DNA of 64,000 nucleotides from Sipunculus nudus. Lineage: Eukaryota > Annelida > Sipuncula > Golfingiida > Sipunculidae. The stretch spans positions 16,089,676-16,153,675 of the forward strand of contig CM049311.1 in NCBI GenBank assembly GCA_026874595.1, read 5' to 3'. The notes beneath the pieces were generated by a model. It was not told where the DNA came from and did no database searches. It was given only the letters and a program-made list of their open reading frames with translations. Positions 33,831 through 44,660 of this stretch are shown here, one piece after another. Position 1 is the stretch's first letter, and each line of letters starts with the position of its first letter. A program made the translations under genes and the position numbers.

Positions 33831-34540
33831 ATTTGAAGTAAAAACGATGCGAGATTTGACGAAATTTACAATATAATGACATAATGTGTCCGAGAGTGTT
33901 AGACGCTATCAAATGCTGAAAACTATAGGTATTCAGCATAAAAATAACAGAATTATGGGCGTTTCTTTGAATGGTCCCATGTTCTCGTTTGACGATAAAG
34001 GGTGCGAGATATGATGAGATATTCACTTTTGTCACCTCAAACTAGTCAAATGATTTTTGAACAATAGAAAAATAAACTCTCCAGCATTAAAGTGACCGAG
34101 ATATAGACATTTGTTCAAAATCTCTAATATTCTCGTTTGGTGGGGGATGATGCGAGATTCGGCGAGATTTGCAGTTAAATCATATGTTGCTCTTAAAAAG
34201 CTACCAAATGCTGAAAACTACCCCTCTTTAGCTTAAAAAGCGATCAAGTTATAAGCATTTCTGTGAAACCTCGTAATTTCACGTCTGACGATAAATCGAG
34301 CGAGTTTTAACGAGATATTCACTTTTGTCACTTTAATCTACTAAAAAATCCTAGAACAATAAACAAACTAGACCCTTGTAGCTTTAAAATAGCTGAGGTA
34401 CAAATATTTGTTTAAAATCTCGTGATTTCTCGTTTGACGATAAACCGAGCGAGATTTGACGAGATTTGCCATTGAATGACTTAGAACCAAGGGAATGCTA
34501 CCTTATGCAAAAAACTAGATCCTTGTAGCATAAATATTAA
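33831..34540. repeat. Diverged ctcgtttgacgagat-type repeat
   Basis: Repeated phrases such as gagatttgacgagattt, tctcgtttgacgataaa, aaatgctgaaaacta and cctttgtagc-like segments match the ~148 bp family at 39300-40430 but are older. No coding signal. Confidence 0.6.
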
Positions 34541-37080
34541 CAGAGATAAAAGCCAGAAACCTCATGTTTTCAGATTGTCAAGTTTTACCCCAAAATTTGG
34601 TAACCATGGTAACCGCAGCACAAGGCTATATATACGAAGGAATAAGGCAATGATCCTAGTTTTAGATGCGACAAAAAATTTGTTATATGCCTAATATTTT
34701 TTAGATATTGCGGAAGAATGATAAGTTGTAGTGTTTCCAGTACCACGCCCCCTGGTGGCTTTTTTTCGAAAAATGAAAAAAACAAGTTCGAGATAATACA
34801 GAAAAACAGAAAATATGTCACTTTCAGAACGTTAGCTGTAAAACTGCCACCTCTAAATCGTATTTAATAAAATCTCGAAAAGTCTCATTTGACGCAAATG
34901 GCACGAGATTTTGCGAGGGTTGCATTAATTTTGCATAGAACATATTAAATGCTACCTAATGCAAAAAACTAGACCTCTCTAACTTAAAAAATGAGAAATT
35001 TGGAGTGAAATTTTCGATTTTTCTGATTTTCCCCCAAAAATTCGTTACCATTGTATCAATTGACCGGAAAAATTTGCTAGCACTTGGAAAGCTAACATAA
35101 AGAGGAATAAAATGAGCTACAGATTATGAGGCTACGATTAATATTGACGAAGATATGAAGAAAATAAAGATTTTAGGTTTTTTGGTGACCCTGACCTTGA
35201 CCTAACACCGATCATGACAAAAAACAATACGCTCCGAGGAAAACCAATTCTACACATTATCTGTAAGTTTCAGAGCGATTGGTGCAAAACTGTGGCCTGT
35301 AGAGTGCGGACAGACAGACAGACAGACAAACAAACACAGAAACTAGACGACCAGAGGTCGAATGCTTGCCGGAAACGGAAATAAGAAAGTCAAACTAGGA
35401 GACAACATACAGCAGACAGTCAGGTTACATTTGGAACTGGTCAAATGAATTACCCAAATCATGGCGGAAACAGAAGCACAATTTTGTGTGGTTATGCTGA
35501 TTTTCAAAAGTCGCAGATGAGTAGACAGACAATCAGACAGACAGACGGGAAAAAACACCATGTGAAGGCCATGTACTCCTGTCATGGAGAATGTAAAACC
35601 GTCTATTAGAATAAAACTCCATATTTTGAATTATAAGAAAAAGAAGATTATAATTGTAACGTATATTAGGTCCCCATGGTAATGGAAGAATATGACAGAG
35701 TCCCCACGAGGATAAACGCATTAAATCTTGTTTCAGATGCTGCAATCAATGTTGTGACACGGTCTATAGTATTCGAGATATGGCACAATAATGATTGCTG
35801 CAGCGCCATCTGGCGGCTATTTTCTTAAAGTAAAAAAATTAGTTCCCAGATATTTTTTATTATATATATTTGATTTATAATTAAAATTTAACCCCTGTAG
35901 AATATGACAGAGTCCCCAGGAGGATAAACGCATTAAATCTAGTATCGGATTTTGCAATCAATGTTGTGACAGTGTGTATAGTTTTGGAGATATGGCACAA
36001 TAATGATTGCTCAGCGCCATCTGGCGGCTATTTTCTAAAAGAAAAAAATAAGTTTCGAAATATTATATTTTTTATTATAAATATTTGATGTATAATTAAA
36101 ATTTAATCCCCGCCCCCCCCCCCCAAAACTGCTAAACCAGGGATCCGCCCATATTTTGACACACCCAACTTCAAAATCGAGGATCCGTCCCTGGTTTGAT
36201 AGATTTGCCAGTGGTTTTGGCAACACAAGTGGCACCACTAGGGGACACAATGAAAATAACAGGTGTGTTCAATTCAATAAATTCAATTCATAAATATCAA
36301 CAGAGATAAAAGCCAAAAACATCATGTTTTCAGATTGTCAAGTTTTACCCCAAAATTTGGTAACCATGGTAACCGCAGCACAAGGCTAAATATACGAAGG
36401 AATAAGGCAATGATCCTAGTTTTAGATGCGACAAAATAATTTGTTATATGCCTAATTTTTTTTAGATATTGCGGAAGAATGATAAGTTGTAGTGTTTCCA
36501 GTACCACGCCCCCTGGTTTCTATTTTCGAAAAATGAAAAAACAAGTTCGAGATAATACAGAAACACAGAAAATATGTCACTTTCAGAACCTAAGCTGTAA
36601 AACTGCCACCTCTAAATCGTATTTAATGAAATCTCGAAAAGTCTCATTTGACGACAAATGGCACGAGATTTTGCGAGGGTTGCATTAATTTTGCATAGAA
36701 CATATTAAATGCTACACAATGCAAAAAACTAGACCTCTCTAACTTAAAAAATGAGAAATTTGGAGTGAAATTTTCGATTTTTCTGATTTTCCGCGCAAAA
36801 TACGTTACCATGGTAACCATTGACCGGAAAAATTTGATAGCACCTGGAAAGCTTACATAAAGAGGAATAAAATGAGCTACAGATTATGCGTCTACGATTA
36901 TTATTGACGAAGATATGAAGAAAATAAAGATTTTAGGTTTTTTGGTGACCCTGACCTTGACCTTTGACCGATCATGACCAGAAACAGTAGGCTCCGAGGA
37001 GAACAGATCTTACACTTAAAGTATAAGTTTCAGAGCGATTGCTTAAAAATTGTGGCCTGTAGCGCGTGTACATACAGAGA
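34541..37080. repeat. Duplicated ~0.75 kb segment and intervening repeat
   Basis: 34555-35290 and 36300-37045 are nearly the same sequence, offset about 1.74 kb (ttaccccaaaatttggtaac, cgcagcacaaggcta, atgcgacaaaa, gacctctctaacttaaaaaa, gtgaccctgaccttgacct). Between them, 35340-35830 repeats 32815-33300, and 35890-36040 is a third partial copy. A C14 run is at about 36111-36124. Confidence 0.75.
36952..36970. promoter_or_regulatory. Tandem TGACCT half-sites (DR0 plus near DR1)
   Basis: TGACCT-TGACCT-t-TGACCg. Reverse-complemented, the last two half-sites give a near-perfect direct repeat of AGGTCA with a one-base spacer, a site type for RXR, HNF4 and COUP-TF receptors. It lies in a dispersed repeat; no function is shown. 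Confidence 0.2.
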
Positions 37081-37490
37081 AACAAACAGACAGACAAACA
37101 AACTAGATGTAAAGTTAGTCAGATGAACGAGCAGTGTCAAAGTGAAAGAAAATAATCCATAGTTTGTGAAGAAAGAACCAATATTAACAAAGTTCTAAAG
37201 AAAATAAGATTTTGATATATTTTGATCACCTTGACCTTGACCTTTGACTTATTTGAATAATAAACATAGGACTTCCAGATATCATCACGATAACAAGTGA
37301 CAAGTGTAATTTACAAAACGATTCCTGCAAAACTGTGGCCAGTAAAATGCTACATGTGAGACGCAAGAACCAGGAAGCAGGCGAAACTGAGGACAACTGA
37401 CAAACAGACAAACATACTGACAAACTGACCCAAGATTGAGAACATATGACTTAATCATGTTATGAAGAAACCTCAGAGGCAGATAATAAG
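37081..37490. repeat. Dispersed repeat remnant with ccttgacctttgac
   Basis: Holds caccttgaccttgaccttt at 37228 and aaacagacagacaaac runs; otherwise AT-rich with no coding signal. Confidence 0.5.
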
Positions 37491-38760
37491 CTATAGTTTA
37501 TGTAAATGAGGTTAATAGTTTTGGAGATATGGTCAAAAAATGATATGTTGTGCAAGTTTGAGTGCATCGCCCCCTAGCGGCCAATTCTGGAAAATGAAAA
37601 ATCGGTTTCGAGATATTAGTGTAAGACTTAAGATGTAATAGTTTTAAAAGGATTCTTTCAAAACTGTGGCCTGTAGAATGCTATATGTGAGACGCAAGAA
37701 TCGGCAAGCAAGCGAATTTGAGGACAACTGAGAAACAGACGGACACACAGACAAAGTGACTTAAGATTGAGACTAGATGAATACACCAGGTTTTTGGAAA
37801 GACCCAGAGGAAGAAATTAAGCTATAGCTAATGTAAATGAGGTTTATAGTTTTGGAGATATGGTCAAAAAATGATATATTGTGCAAGTTTGAGTGCATCG
37901 CCCCTAGCGGCCAATTCTGGAAAATGAAAAATCGGTTTCGAGATATTAGTGTAAGACATAAGATGTGATAGTATAAAAGGATTCTTTCAAAACTGTGATC
38001 TGTAGAATGCTATATGTGAGACGCCAGAACCGGTAAGCAGGCGAATTTGATGAAAACTGAGAATCAGACGGACACACTGACAAAGTGACTCAAGATTGAG
38101 TCTAGATGACTACTCCAGGTTATGGAGAAGACTCAAAGGAAGAAAAAAAACTACAGTTTATGTAACTGAGGTTTATAGTTTATGGAGATATTGCCAAAGC
38201 ATGATATGTTGGGAGAGGTTCGAGTTCAGCGCCCCCTCGCGGCCATATCCGGAAAATGAAAAATTGATTTCGAGATATTAGTGCAAGACTTAAGATGTAA
38301 TAGTTTCAAAAGGATTCTTTTAAAACTGTGGCCTGTAGAATGCTATATGTGAGAGGCAAGAGCAAGCAGGCGAATTTGAGGACAACTGACAAACAGACAG
38401 ACACACTGACAAAGTGTCACAAAATTTGACCAGATGACTACACTAAGTTATGGAGATGAATCAGAGGAAGAAAATAAGCTATAGTTTATGTAATTTGGGC
38501 TTATAGTTTTGGAGATATGGCCAAAATATGATATATTGGGGAGGTTCGCATCCAGCGCCCCCTAGCGGCCCTATCCAAAAAATGAAAAAACAAATTCGAG
38601 ATACTAGGGTAAGACTTGAAATATATCAGTTTAAAAAAAATTCCTGCAAAACTGTGGCCTCCAGGGCAAGATTTATGAAATCTCGAAATATCTCGTTTGA
38701 TGAGATATCTTCCGAGATATTGCCAGACTTTTAATAAAATCATATAGTACTAAACAAATG
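37491..38760. repeat. ~330 bp tandem repeat, about four copies
   Basis: The phrase ttggagatatggtcaaaa recurs with period about 328-332 (near 37520, 37850, 38180 and 38508), each followed by cgcccc(c)tagcggcc (ccctcgcggcc in one copy) and ttcgagatattag, then actgtggcctgtagaatgct and gacacactgacaaagtg. No coding signal. Confidence 0.85.
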
Positions 38761-39299
38761 CTACCTAATGCAAAAAACTAGACCTCTCTAGCATTAAAAC
38801 TGACAAATTAGTCCATGGATTTTCAAATATGATAATTTTTCCCCGAAATGTGTTACCATGGAAATGGCAAATTTGAGTCAGGTACCCACCAGAAGAAAGG
38901 CCATTGGATGACTATTAAAATGAGCTATAGTTCAAGTAGATACGACTAATAGTTACAAAGATATGAAGAAAAACCCGTTTTGTATACTTTTGATGACCTC
39001 GACCTTGACCTTTGACCTAATTGGATCAAAAACAATTGGGCACCTAGAAATTTTGTTTTTCATCATCCCTGTAAGTTTCAAGGTTATTGTGGCAAAATTG
39101 TGGCCAGGAGAGTGATGACAAACAAACAAACAAGATGACCAGAGGTCACGCGCTTGCCGGAAATGGAAATGATACAGACAGATAGACAGAGAGTGCATGT
39201 AGAAACAGTCATATGAATGAGCAACATTGTGGGGGCAGCAGAAACGGATAATATGTTTATTTATGCATGCTGACGTTTAACAGCTGCATATCTTTCTAG
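38761..39299. repeat. Dispersed repeat copy with perfect DR1
   Basis: Carries the tgaccttgacctttgacc block, the ccagaggtcacgcgcttgcc end motif (39139) and a gacagatagacaga tail. Confidence 0.6.
39006..39018. promoter_or_regulatory. Perfect DR1 (TGACCTtTGACCT)
   Basis: On the - strand this is AGGTCAaAGGTCA, the exact direct-repeat-1 consensus of RXR, HNF4 and COUP-TF type receptors. Repeat-borne; no promoter nearby. Confidence 0.25.
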
Positions 39300-40430
39300 T
39301 GTAAAAGGGACCAAGTTCAAAATTTTTTTCATGAAATCCCGTTAATCTCGTTTGACAAGAAGCAGTGAGACGTTTTCAGGTTTGTCATGTCAAGCTGGCC
39401 AAATGATATGAAATGCCGAAAACTAAACCTGTCTAGCTATAAAAGCCGCTGAGTTATAAGCATTTGCCTGAAATCTCGTGTTTTCTCGTTTGACGGGAAA
39501 TGGTGCGAGCTTTGACGAGATATCCAGTTTTGTCATGTCAGGTTTGTCAAATATTACAAAATGCCGGAAACTAGACCTGTCTAGCTGCAAAAGTCGCCGT
39601 GTTATCAGCATTTACGTGAAATCATGTTTTTTTCTCGCTTGACGAAATATAGAACGAGATTTGGCAAGACGAGCAGTTTTATTATGTCAAGACGGCCAAA
39701 CGTTACGAAATGGCGAAAACTAGATCCGTCTAGCTGTAAAAGTCGCCGAGTTATAAGCATTTCCGTGTACTCTCGTGTTTTCTCGTTTGACGAGATATGG
39801 TGCAGGATTTGGCCAGTCTTGTAGATTTGTCATATCAAACTCTCTATATGTTATGAAATGGCGAAAACTACATCTGTCTAGCTGTAAAAGTCGCCGAGTT
39901 ATTAGCATTTCTGTGAAATCTCCTTTTTTATCGTTTGACGAGATATGGTGCGAGATTTGGCCAGTCTTGCAGGTTTGTCATGTCAAGCCGTCCAAATGTT
40001 AATGAATGCCAAAAACTAGACCTGTCTAGCCGTGAAAGTCGCCGACTTATATGCATTTCTGTGAAATCTCGTTTTTCCACATTTGACCAGATATAGTGCG
40101 AGATTTCGCCAAGTATCGCAGTTTTACTATGTCAAGTTGGCCAAATGTTACCAAATGCCAAAAACTAGACCTGAGTAGCTGTAAAAGTCGCCTAGTTATA
40201 AGCATTTCCATGATATATCTTTTTTTCTCGCTTGACGAGATATGGTGCGAGATTTGGCCTGATTTCCTTTTCTGGCATGTCAAGCTGGTCATATGTTATG
40301 AAATGCCGAAAACTAGACCTGTGTAGCTGTAAAAGTCGCCTAGTTATAAGCATTTCCGTGAAATCTCGTTTTTTCTCGTTTGACGATAAACCGAGCGAAA
40401 TTTGACGAGACTTGCAATTGAATGACTTAG
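39300..40430. repeat. ~148 bp tandem repeat, about seven copies
   Basis: The phrase ctagctgtaaaagtcgcc and variants recur near 39432, 39581, 39730, 39879, 40026, 40174 and 40322. Each is followed by ttataagcatttccgtga, tctcgtttgacgagatatgg and a tcatgtcaagctggcc-like segment. Open frames in it are by-products of the repeat. Confidence 0.85.
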
Positions 40431-41060
40431 AACCAAGATTTCGAAGATTTCCGGCAAGCAACAAACAGACAAAGAGACAAAGAGACAAACAAACATACGC
40501 AACTGACGAACATGCTTGCCGAAATCGAAGATTTCCGGCAAGCAACAAACAGACAAAGAGACAAAGAGACAAAGAGACAAACAGACATACGCAACTGACC
40601 AATATGCTTGCCGAAATCTTTGATTCCGGCAAGCAACAAACAGACATACGTGACTGACCAACCAACTTGCCGAAATCGAAGATTTCCGGCAAGCAACAAA
40701 CAAACATACGCGGGTGATCAACATGCTTGCGAAAATCGAAGATTTCCGGCAAGCAACACACATACAAACAGATCAATATGCTTGCCGAATCTTTGATTCC
40801 GGCAAGCAACAAACAGACACGACGATAAGCCTATAGTCGCCAGACTTAGGCTGGCGACTATAACAAACAGACACGACGATTAGCCTATAGGCGCCAGACT
40901 TAGGCTGGCGACTATAGGCTGGCGACTATAACAAACATACGAACTGATCAATATTCTAGCCAAATCTTTGATTCCCGCAAGCAACAAACAAACATACGGA
41001 ACTGACCAGCATACTTGCCGAAATCTTTGATTCCAGCAAGTAACAAACAGACAAACTAGA
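40431..41060. repeat. Tandem hairpin array with cttgccgaaatc/gatttccggcaag arms
   Basis: Hairpins with arms gcttgccgaaatc and gatttccggcaagc occur at 40514-40543, 40606-40634, 40666-40694, 40725-40754, 40780-40807 and 41014-41040. They are separated by 30-70 bp of aacaaacagacaaagagacaaa. Some have the tip gaa and others the tip tttgatt-type. Two different hairpins lie inside at 40832-40862 and 40886-40916. Confidence 0.85.
40832..40862. repeat. 12 bp-stem hairpin tatagtcgccag/ctggcgactata
   Basis: Perfect 12 bp stem with a seven-base loop (acttagg). A second copy at 40886-40916 has one mismatch and is followed by an extra ggctggcgactata. Confidence 0.85.
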
Positions 41061-41152
41061 TGACAAGAGGTCACGCGCTTGCCGGACATGGTAATAATAT
41101 AGACAGAGAGAGAGACAGACAGACAGAAAGACAGACAGATAGAGAGACATTA
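41061..41152. repeat. (GACA)n-rich tail
   Basis: Ends the cgcgcttgccgg motif (41075) and runs through gagagagacagacagacag; typical tail of the dispersed repeats in this window. Confidence 0.8.
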
Positions 41153-42640
41153 TCAGTGTTATTATTAGTAGCTATCCTATACAGGACAATCCATTTTTGA
41201 CAGAAATAAAAAAAATACAAGTTCAACTGAATACTCGGCAGTTCTTCTATTCTTGACTGCTGGAAATAAGAAAAAGCAATGAAAATGAAACTTGAAGAGT
41301 TGAACGTGCACAATGCCGAAATGCAAGCGAAGCCGCGTTCGTGTTAGACAGAGACCCGACCTCTGGGTAACGGAGACGTGACCTTTCATTCCTGGACAAG
41401 CAAGGTGTCGCGCATGACCATCCTTTAAGGTCGGGCTTAAATTAGGGCCGTCTTAAAGAAACAAGGCGGCGGTCAGCCTGCTTCCGGGAATAATAAAATT
41501 CTAAGAAGTCCTGCCCATCACGGATTTACTGTAATGTCCCCTTCGTGTATCTGTAATGTGAAATTTATGTTAAAAATTCGAATCTTTTGTAAAAAAAAGA
41601 AAGCAGGGTTTTTTAAGAGGTCAGAAGTGGTAAGTGATGAGATAAAAAAATTCTGAGGCCCTAGTTCCGTGGTGGGTTAGGACTTAAAATATAAACATTT
41701 ATTTCTTGGTATGAGGGGGAGTGCTGTCAATTTTTTTGGCGCCTGCCGCACGTTTGTGAATAAAAACGGTAAACTTTACACGGGCGCGATGGAAGTTAAA
41801 GAGGCACCGTGGTAATCCCAAGCCGTAGTTGAATTGTTTTGACCCCAGAGTTTGTAGTCCTAGCTTAAATAGCCATGGGACGGGCTCTTTTTTATACCCG
41901 GAACGCCAGAAGAGGCTGGAGATTGAATGAAGGATAGGGCCATTTTCAGTCCGAAAAACCATGGAATATGCAATTAAAAAAATGACAGGGACCTCCTTAG
42001 CCCGTTCCAGCTTAGGGAACGGTCATTAGAATATTGTCGGGAATCCATATTATCATACCTGTGGGCTGGTACGGTCATGAAAACCACAATTATACGGGAA
42101 TCCATAAATTTGTTATGTCAAATTTTGTCATTAATAAATACATATATGTATAACGCGGACAGCTGGAGAATTCGCGGAGAATTCATCATGGTGATGTCAT
42201 TAAATGTGAGCAAAAGTACAATTTATTTCCTTAAGAACCTGTACATTTGATATCCTGCATGGTTTTGTTACGGTTTGCACAATAAACCGTTGAAAAGTTA
42301 TATAGTGTTTTGCGTTTTCGTCTCATGTAAGATCGGTAGTCAATGTTAGCTGGTGATCCAGATTGGTGTTAATGGCAATCCCACATTGTTTGCGCCTAAA
42401 ATTCTTAATTTCGAACAGGTTATTATTTCGGTAATTTTACAGAGAATAAATGTCTTAAGAGTAATATAGTTGTAGATTTTAAGTGATTTTAAACTCTTCG
42501 ACTATTCTCCAAGAATACCCAGCGAATCCTCCGCGTTTACATATAAACACATTTACCAGCTGTATGAAAGTTTTGTCCGCTTTCATGATGTTTGCCGTGC
42601 CCCGGACACAAATTTAAGACGAGATGGAATAAACCCCGCC
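41153..42640. other. Non-repetitive stretch, nothing recognised
   Basis: No long open frame, no splice-exon pattern and no match to the other repeats of the window. An imperfect inverted pair (atatgtataacgcgga at 42143 and its diverged complement tccgcgtttacatat at 42531) could be the ends of a ~0.4 kb non-autonomous element. Confidence 0.5.
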
Positions 42641-42893
42641 CCGGTAGGATAGTTTGAGGATTTTAGGCCTAATGGATACTATTTGTGCCCCTTTTGAATG
42701 TCTGGGTGCTTCCGATCATGTTTTCGGCACATAGGTCACTAAATATAAGTCACCATGAACTCATTTCAGGTTTCCATGGAGATTTACCCAGGATATTGAG
42801 TAAGAAGATTCTCAGCCTCACATATACGATTTGTCCCCATCTGACATTCGGGGTGCTCATATGACATTTTTTTCCCTATAGGTCGCAGGATTT

Positions 42894-42908
42894 AGGTCAC
42901 ACTGACCT
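42894..42908. promoter_or_regulatory. Consensus ERE-like palindrome AGGTCAcacTGACCT
   Basis: Exact AGGTCAnnnTGACCT within a satellite monomer; function unknown. Confidence 0.3.
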
Positions 42909-43367
42909 AGTTTTAGGCTTCCATGGGGATTTGCCCAGAAACTCCAAGGATATTGAGTTAGAAGATTCTCAGCCTTACATATACGATTTGTCCCCATCTG
43001 ACATTCAGGGTGCTCATTTGACATTTTTTTTCGCTATAGGTCGCAGAATTTATGTGGCCAGTGACCTATTTTCAGGTGTCTTAGGAGACTTACCTAGACA
43101 CTTCCAGGATATTGAGTTAGAAGATTATAGTTGTCACATATACGATTTGTCCCCTTTGACATTCAGAGTGCTCAATATTATGTTTTCGGCCTGTTGGTCA
43201 CAAATTATAGTTTGCCATGACCTTATTTCAGGTTTCCAAGGAGATTTGCCTAGGGCCTCCCTAAATATCACGTTGGAGGATTCTTTTCCTTATCCATTTT
43301 ATTTGTGCCCCGTCTGACTGTCCGATGCTAAAAAACCTTGTTTTAGGTCCTAAAAGTCATAAAATAT

Positions 43368-43382
43368 AGGTCACCATGACCT
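43368..43382. promoter_or_regulatory. Consensus ERE-like palindrome AGGTCAccaTGACCT
   Basis: Exact match to the consensus, preceded by aaaata and followed by aatttt. Confidence 0.3.
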
Positions 43383-43521
43383 AATTTTAGGTTTTCTGGA
43401 GATTTGCCAAGAAACTCCAAAGAGATTATATTAGAAGATTCTATGCATCACAGATACATTTGTCACCATCTCACATTCAAGGTGCTCATAAGGCATCTTT
43501 CATCTATAGGTTGCAGAATAT

Positions 43522-43536
43522 AGGTCAGAGTGACCT
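43522..43536. promoter_or_regulatory. Consensus ERE-like palindrome AGGTCAgagTGACCT
   Basis: Exact match, with a spacer different from its neighbours. Confidence 0.3.
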
Positions 43537-43678
43537 AGTTTAGGTTTCCAAGGATATTTGCCTAGGATCTCCCAAAATGTCAGGTTAGAGGTTTCTAGGC
43601 CTAATGGATACTATATTTGCCTCGTCTGACTATCTGGGTGTTTAAAATCATGTTTTCGGTCCGTAGGACACAAAATAT

Positions 43679-43693
43679 AAGTCAGCATGACTT
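43679..43693. promoter_or_regulatory. Symmetric palindrome variant AAGTCAgcaTGACTT
   Basis: Both half-sites carry the same change (G to A and C to T), so the inverted repeat is still perfect. The binding consensus is lost at one position per half. Confidence 0.25.
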
Positions 43694-43981
43694 AATTTCA
43701 GGTTTACATTGAGACTTGCCCAGAAACTCTAATGTGATTATATTAGAAGATTCTATGCCTCATATAAACGACTTGTACCCGTCTGACATCCAGGCAGCTC
43801 ATATGATATCTTTTCCCTATAGGTCGCAGAATAGTGACCTAGTTTTAGGTTTCTAGCGATATTAAACTAGTATCTCTCAAAATGTCAGGTCAAAGGTTTC
43901 TAGGCTTATTGGAGAGTATTTGTGCCCGTCTTACTGTCTGGTTGCTTAAAATCATGTTTTCGTCCGTAGGTCAAAAAAGTT

Positions 43982-43996
43982 AGGTCACCATGACCT
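43982..43996. promoter_or_regulatory. Consensus ERE-like palindrome AGGTCAccaTGACCT
   Basis: Exact match in the last full monomer of block 2. Confidence 0.3.
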
Positions 43997-44110
43997 AATT
44001 TCGGGTTTCCAAGGAGATTTGCCTAGACACTCCCATGGTATTGAGTAAGAAGATTCCAGGTCTCACATATACGATTTGTCCCCATCTGATTCAAAGTGTT
44101 CGAAATAATG

Positions 44111-44600
44111 TTTTTCCCTTTTGAACGAGAAGGAGAGGACATTGATGTTATGATGATACTAAGAATGCTTATTTGGAGACATGTGTACTTGAAATAGGAT
44201 AGGTTCATGGTTTAAATGAATAAATGAATTCTTTTAAAATGAATAATTATTGCTTTCTTTAATGTTATATGTCAGTGTTTTTTTTATTCTTTCACATGAA
44301 GATCATTAAAAATTCCAATGTGTGCATGTGTGCATGTGGCATAGCTAATGAAACAAGGGAATATCTCAATAGTTTCAAAATCAATTTAGCAGGCAAAGGG
44401 AACATTACATTATACTGATTCGAATGCTTATTAGATATTCAGTGTGCACTGCAAGGCTTCAATGTCTCTATTGTCTGGTTAAACGGATTGAATGTTGTTT
44501 TCAGGGAACAAGTAAGCAAAATGAATTCGAATTACTGGAACTTTAAGGGAATTACTGGAAATGTTTTCAATCAAGCATTATTGTATGTATATTATTTCAG
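44111..44600 (+). repeat. Chimeric junction of array A intron and array B intron
   Basis: 44120-44385 is array A type post-exon intron (cgagaaggagaggac, ttatgatgatac, aatgaattcttttaaaatgaa, tcacatgaagatcat). At about 44388 it switches to array B type (ttagcaggcaaagggaacattacatt, gttttcagggaacaagta). The satellite abuts it on the left. Confidence 0.75.
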
Positions 44601-44660
44601 TGGCTCCAACGACCACCCCGATCACCACCGTGGCTCAAACTACAACTCCAGCAACAACAG
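44601..44660 (+). CDS. Array B mini-exon, C position
   Basis: Acceptor attatttcag and donor gtaagc intact; 60 bp, phase 1-1; VAPTTTPITTVAQTTTPATT. Upstream intron is of the C-type module. First of the 20-residue exons. Confidence 0.55.

Larger units (their letters stand above)
42641..44110 (+). repeat. ~157 bp satellite with palindromic AGGTCA-type sites, block 2
   Basis: About nine monomers with the same phrases as at 20431-21460. The palindrome core is at 42747, 42894, about 43053, about 43211, 43368, 43522, 43679, about 43837 and 43982, i.e. every 147-158 bp. A 128-codon open frame from 42931 is a by-product of the repeat. Confidence 0.85.

Noticed and set aside
40192-40812. 206-codon - strand frame rich in Cys, Leu and Val
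   Set aside because: Product of gacaaac and cttgccgg repeats read on the opposite strand; three overlapping frames are all open there.
40431-41060. CRISPR-like regular array
   Set aside because: The repeats are hairpins with low-complexity, non-unique spacers in an animal-type genome; no cas-like genes.
42931-43317. 128-codon frame in the 157 bp satellite
   Set aside because: Internal repetition follows the satellite period; not a gene.
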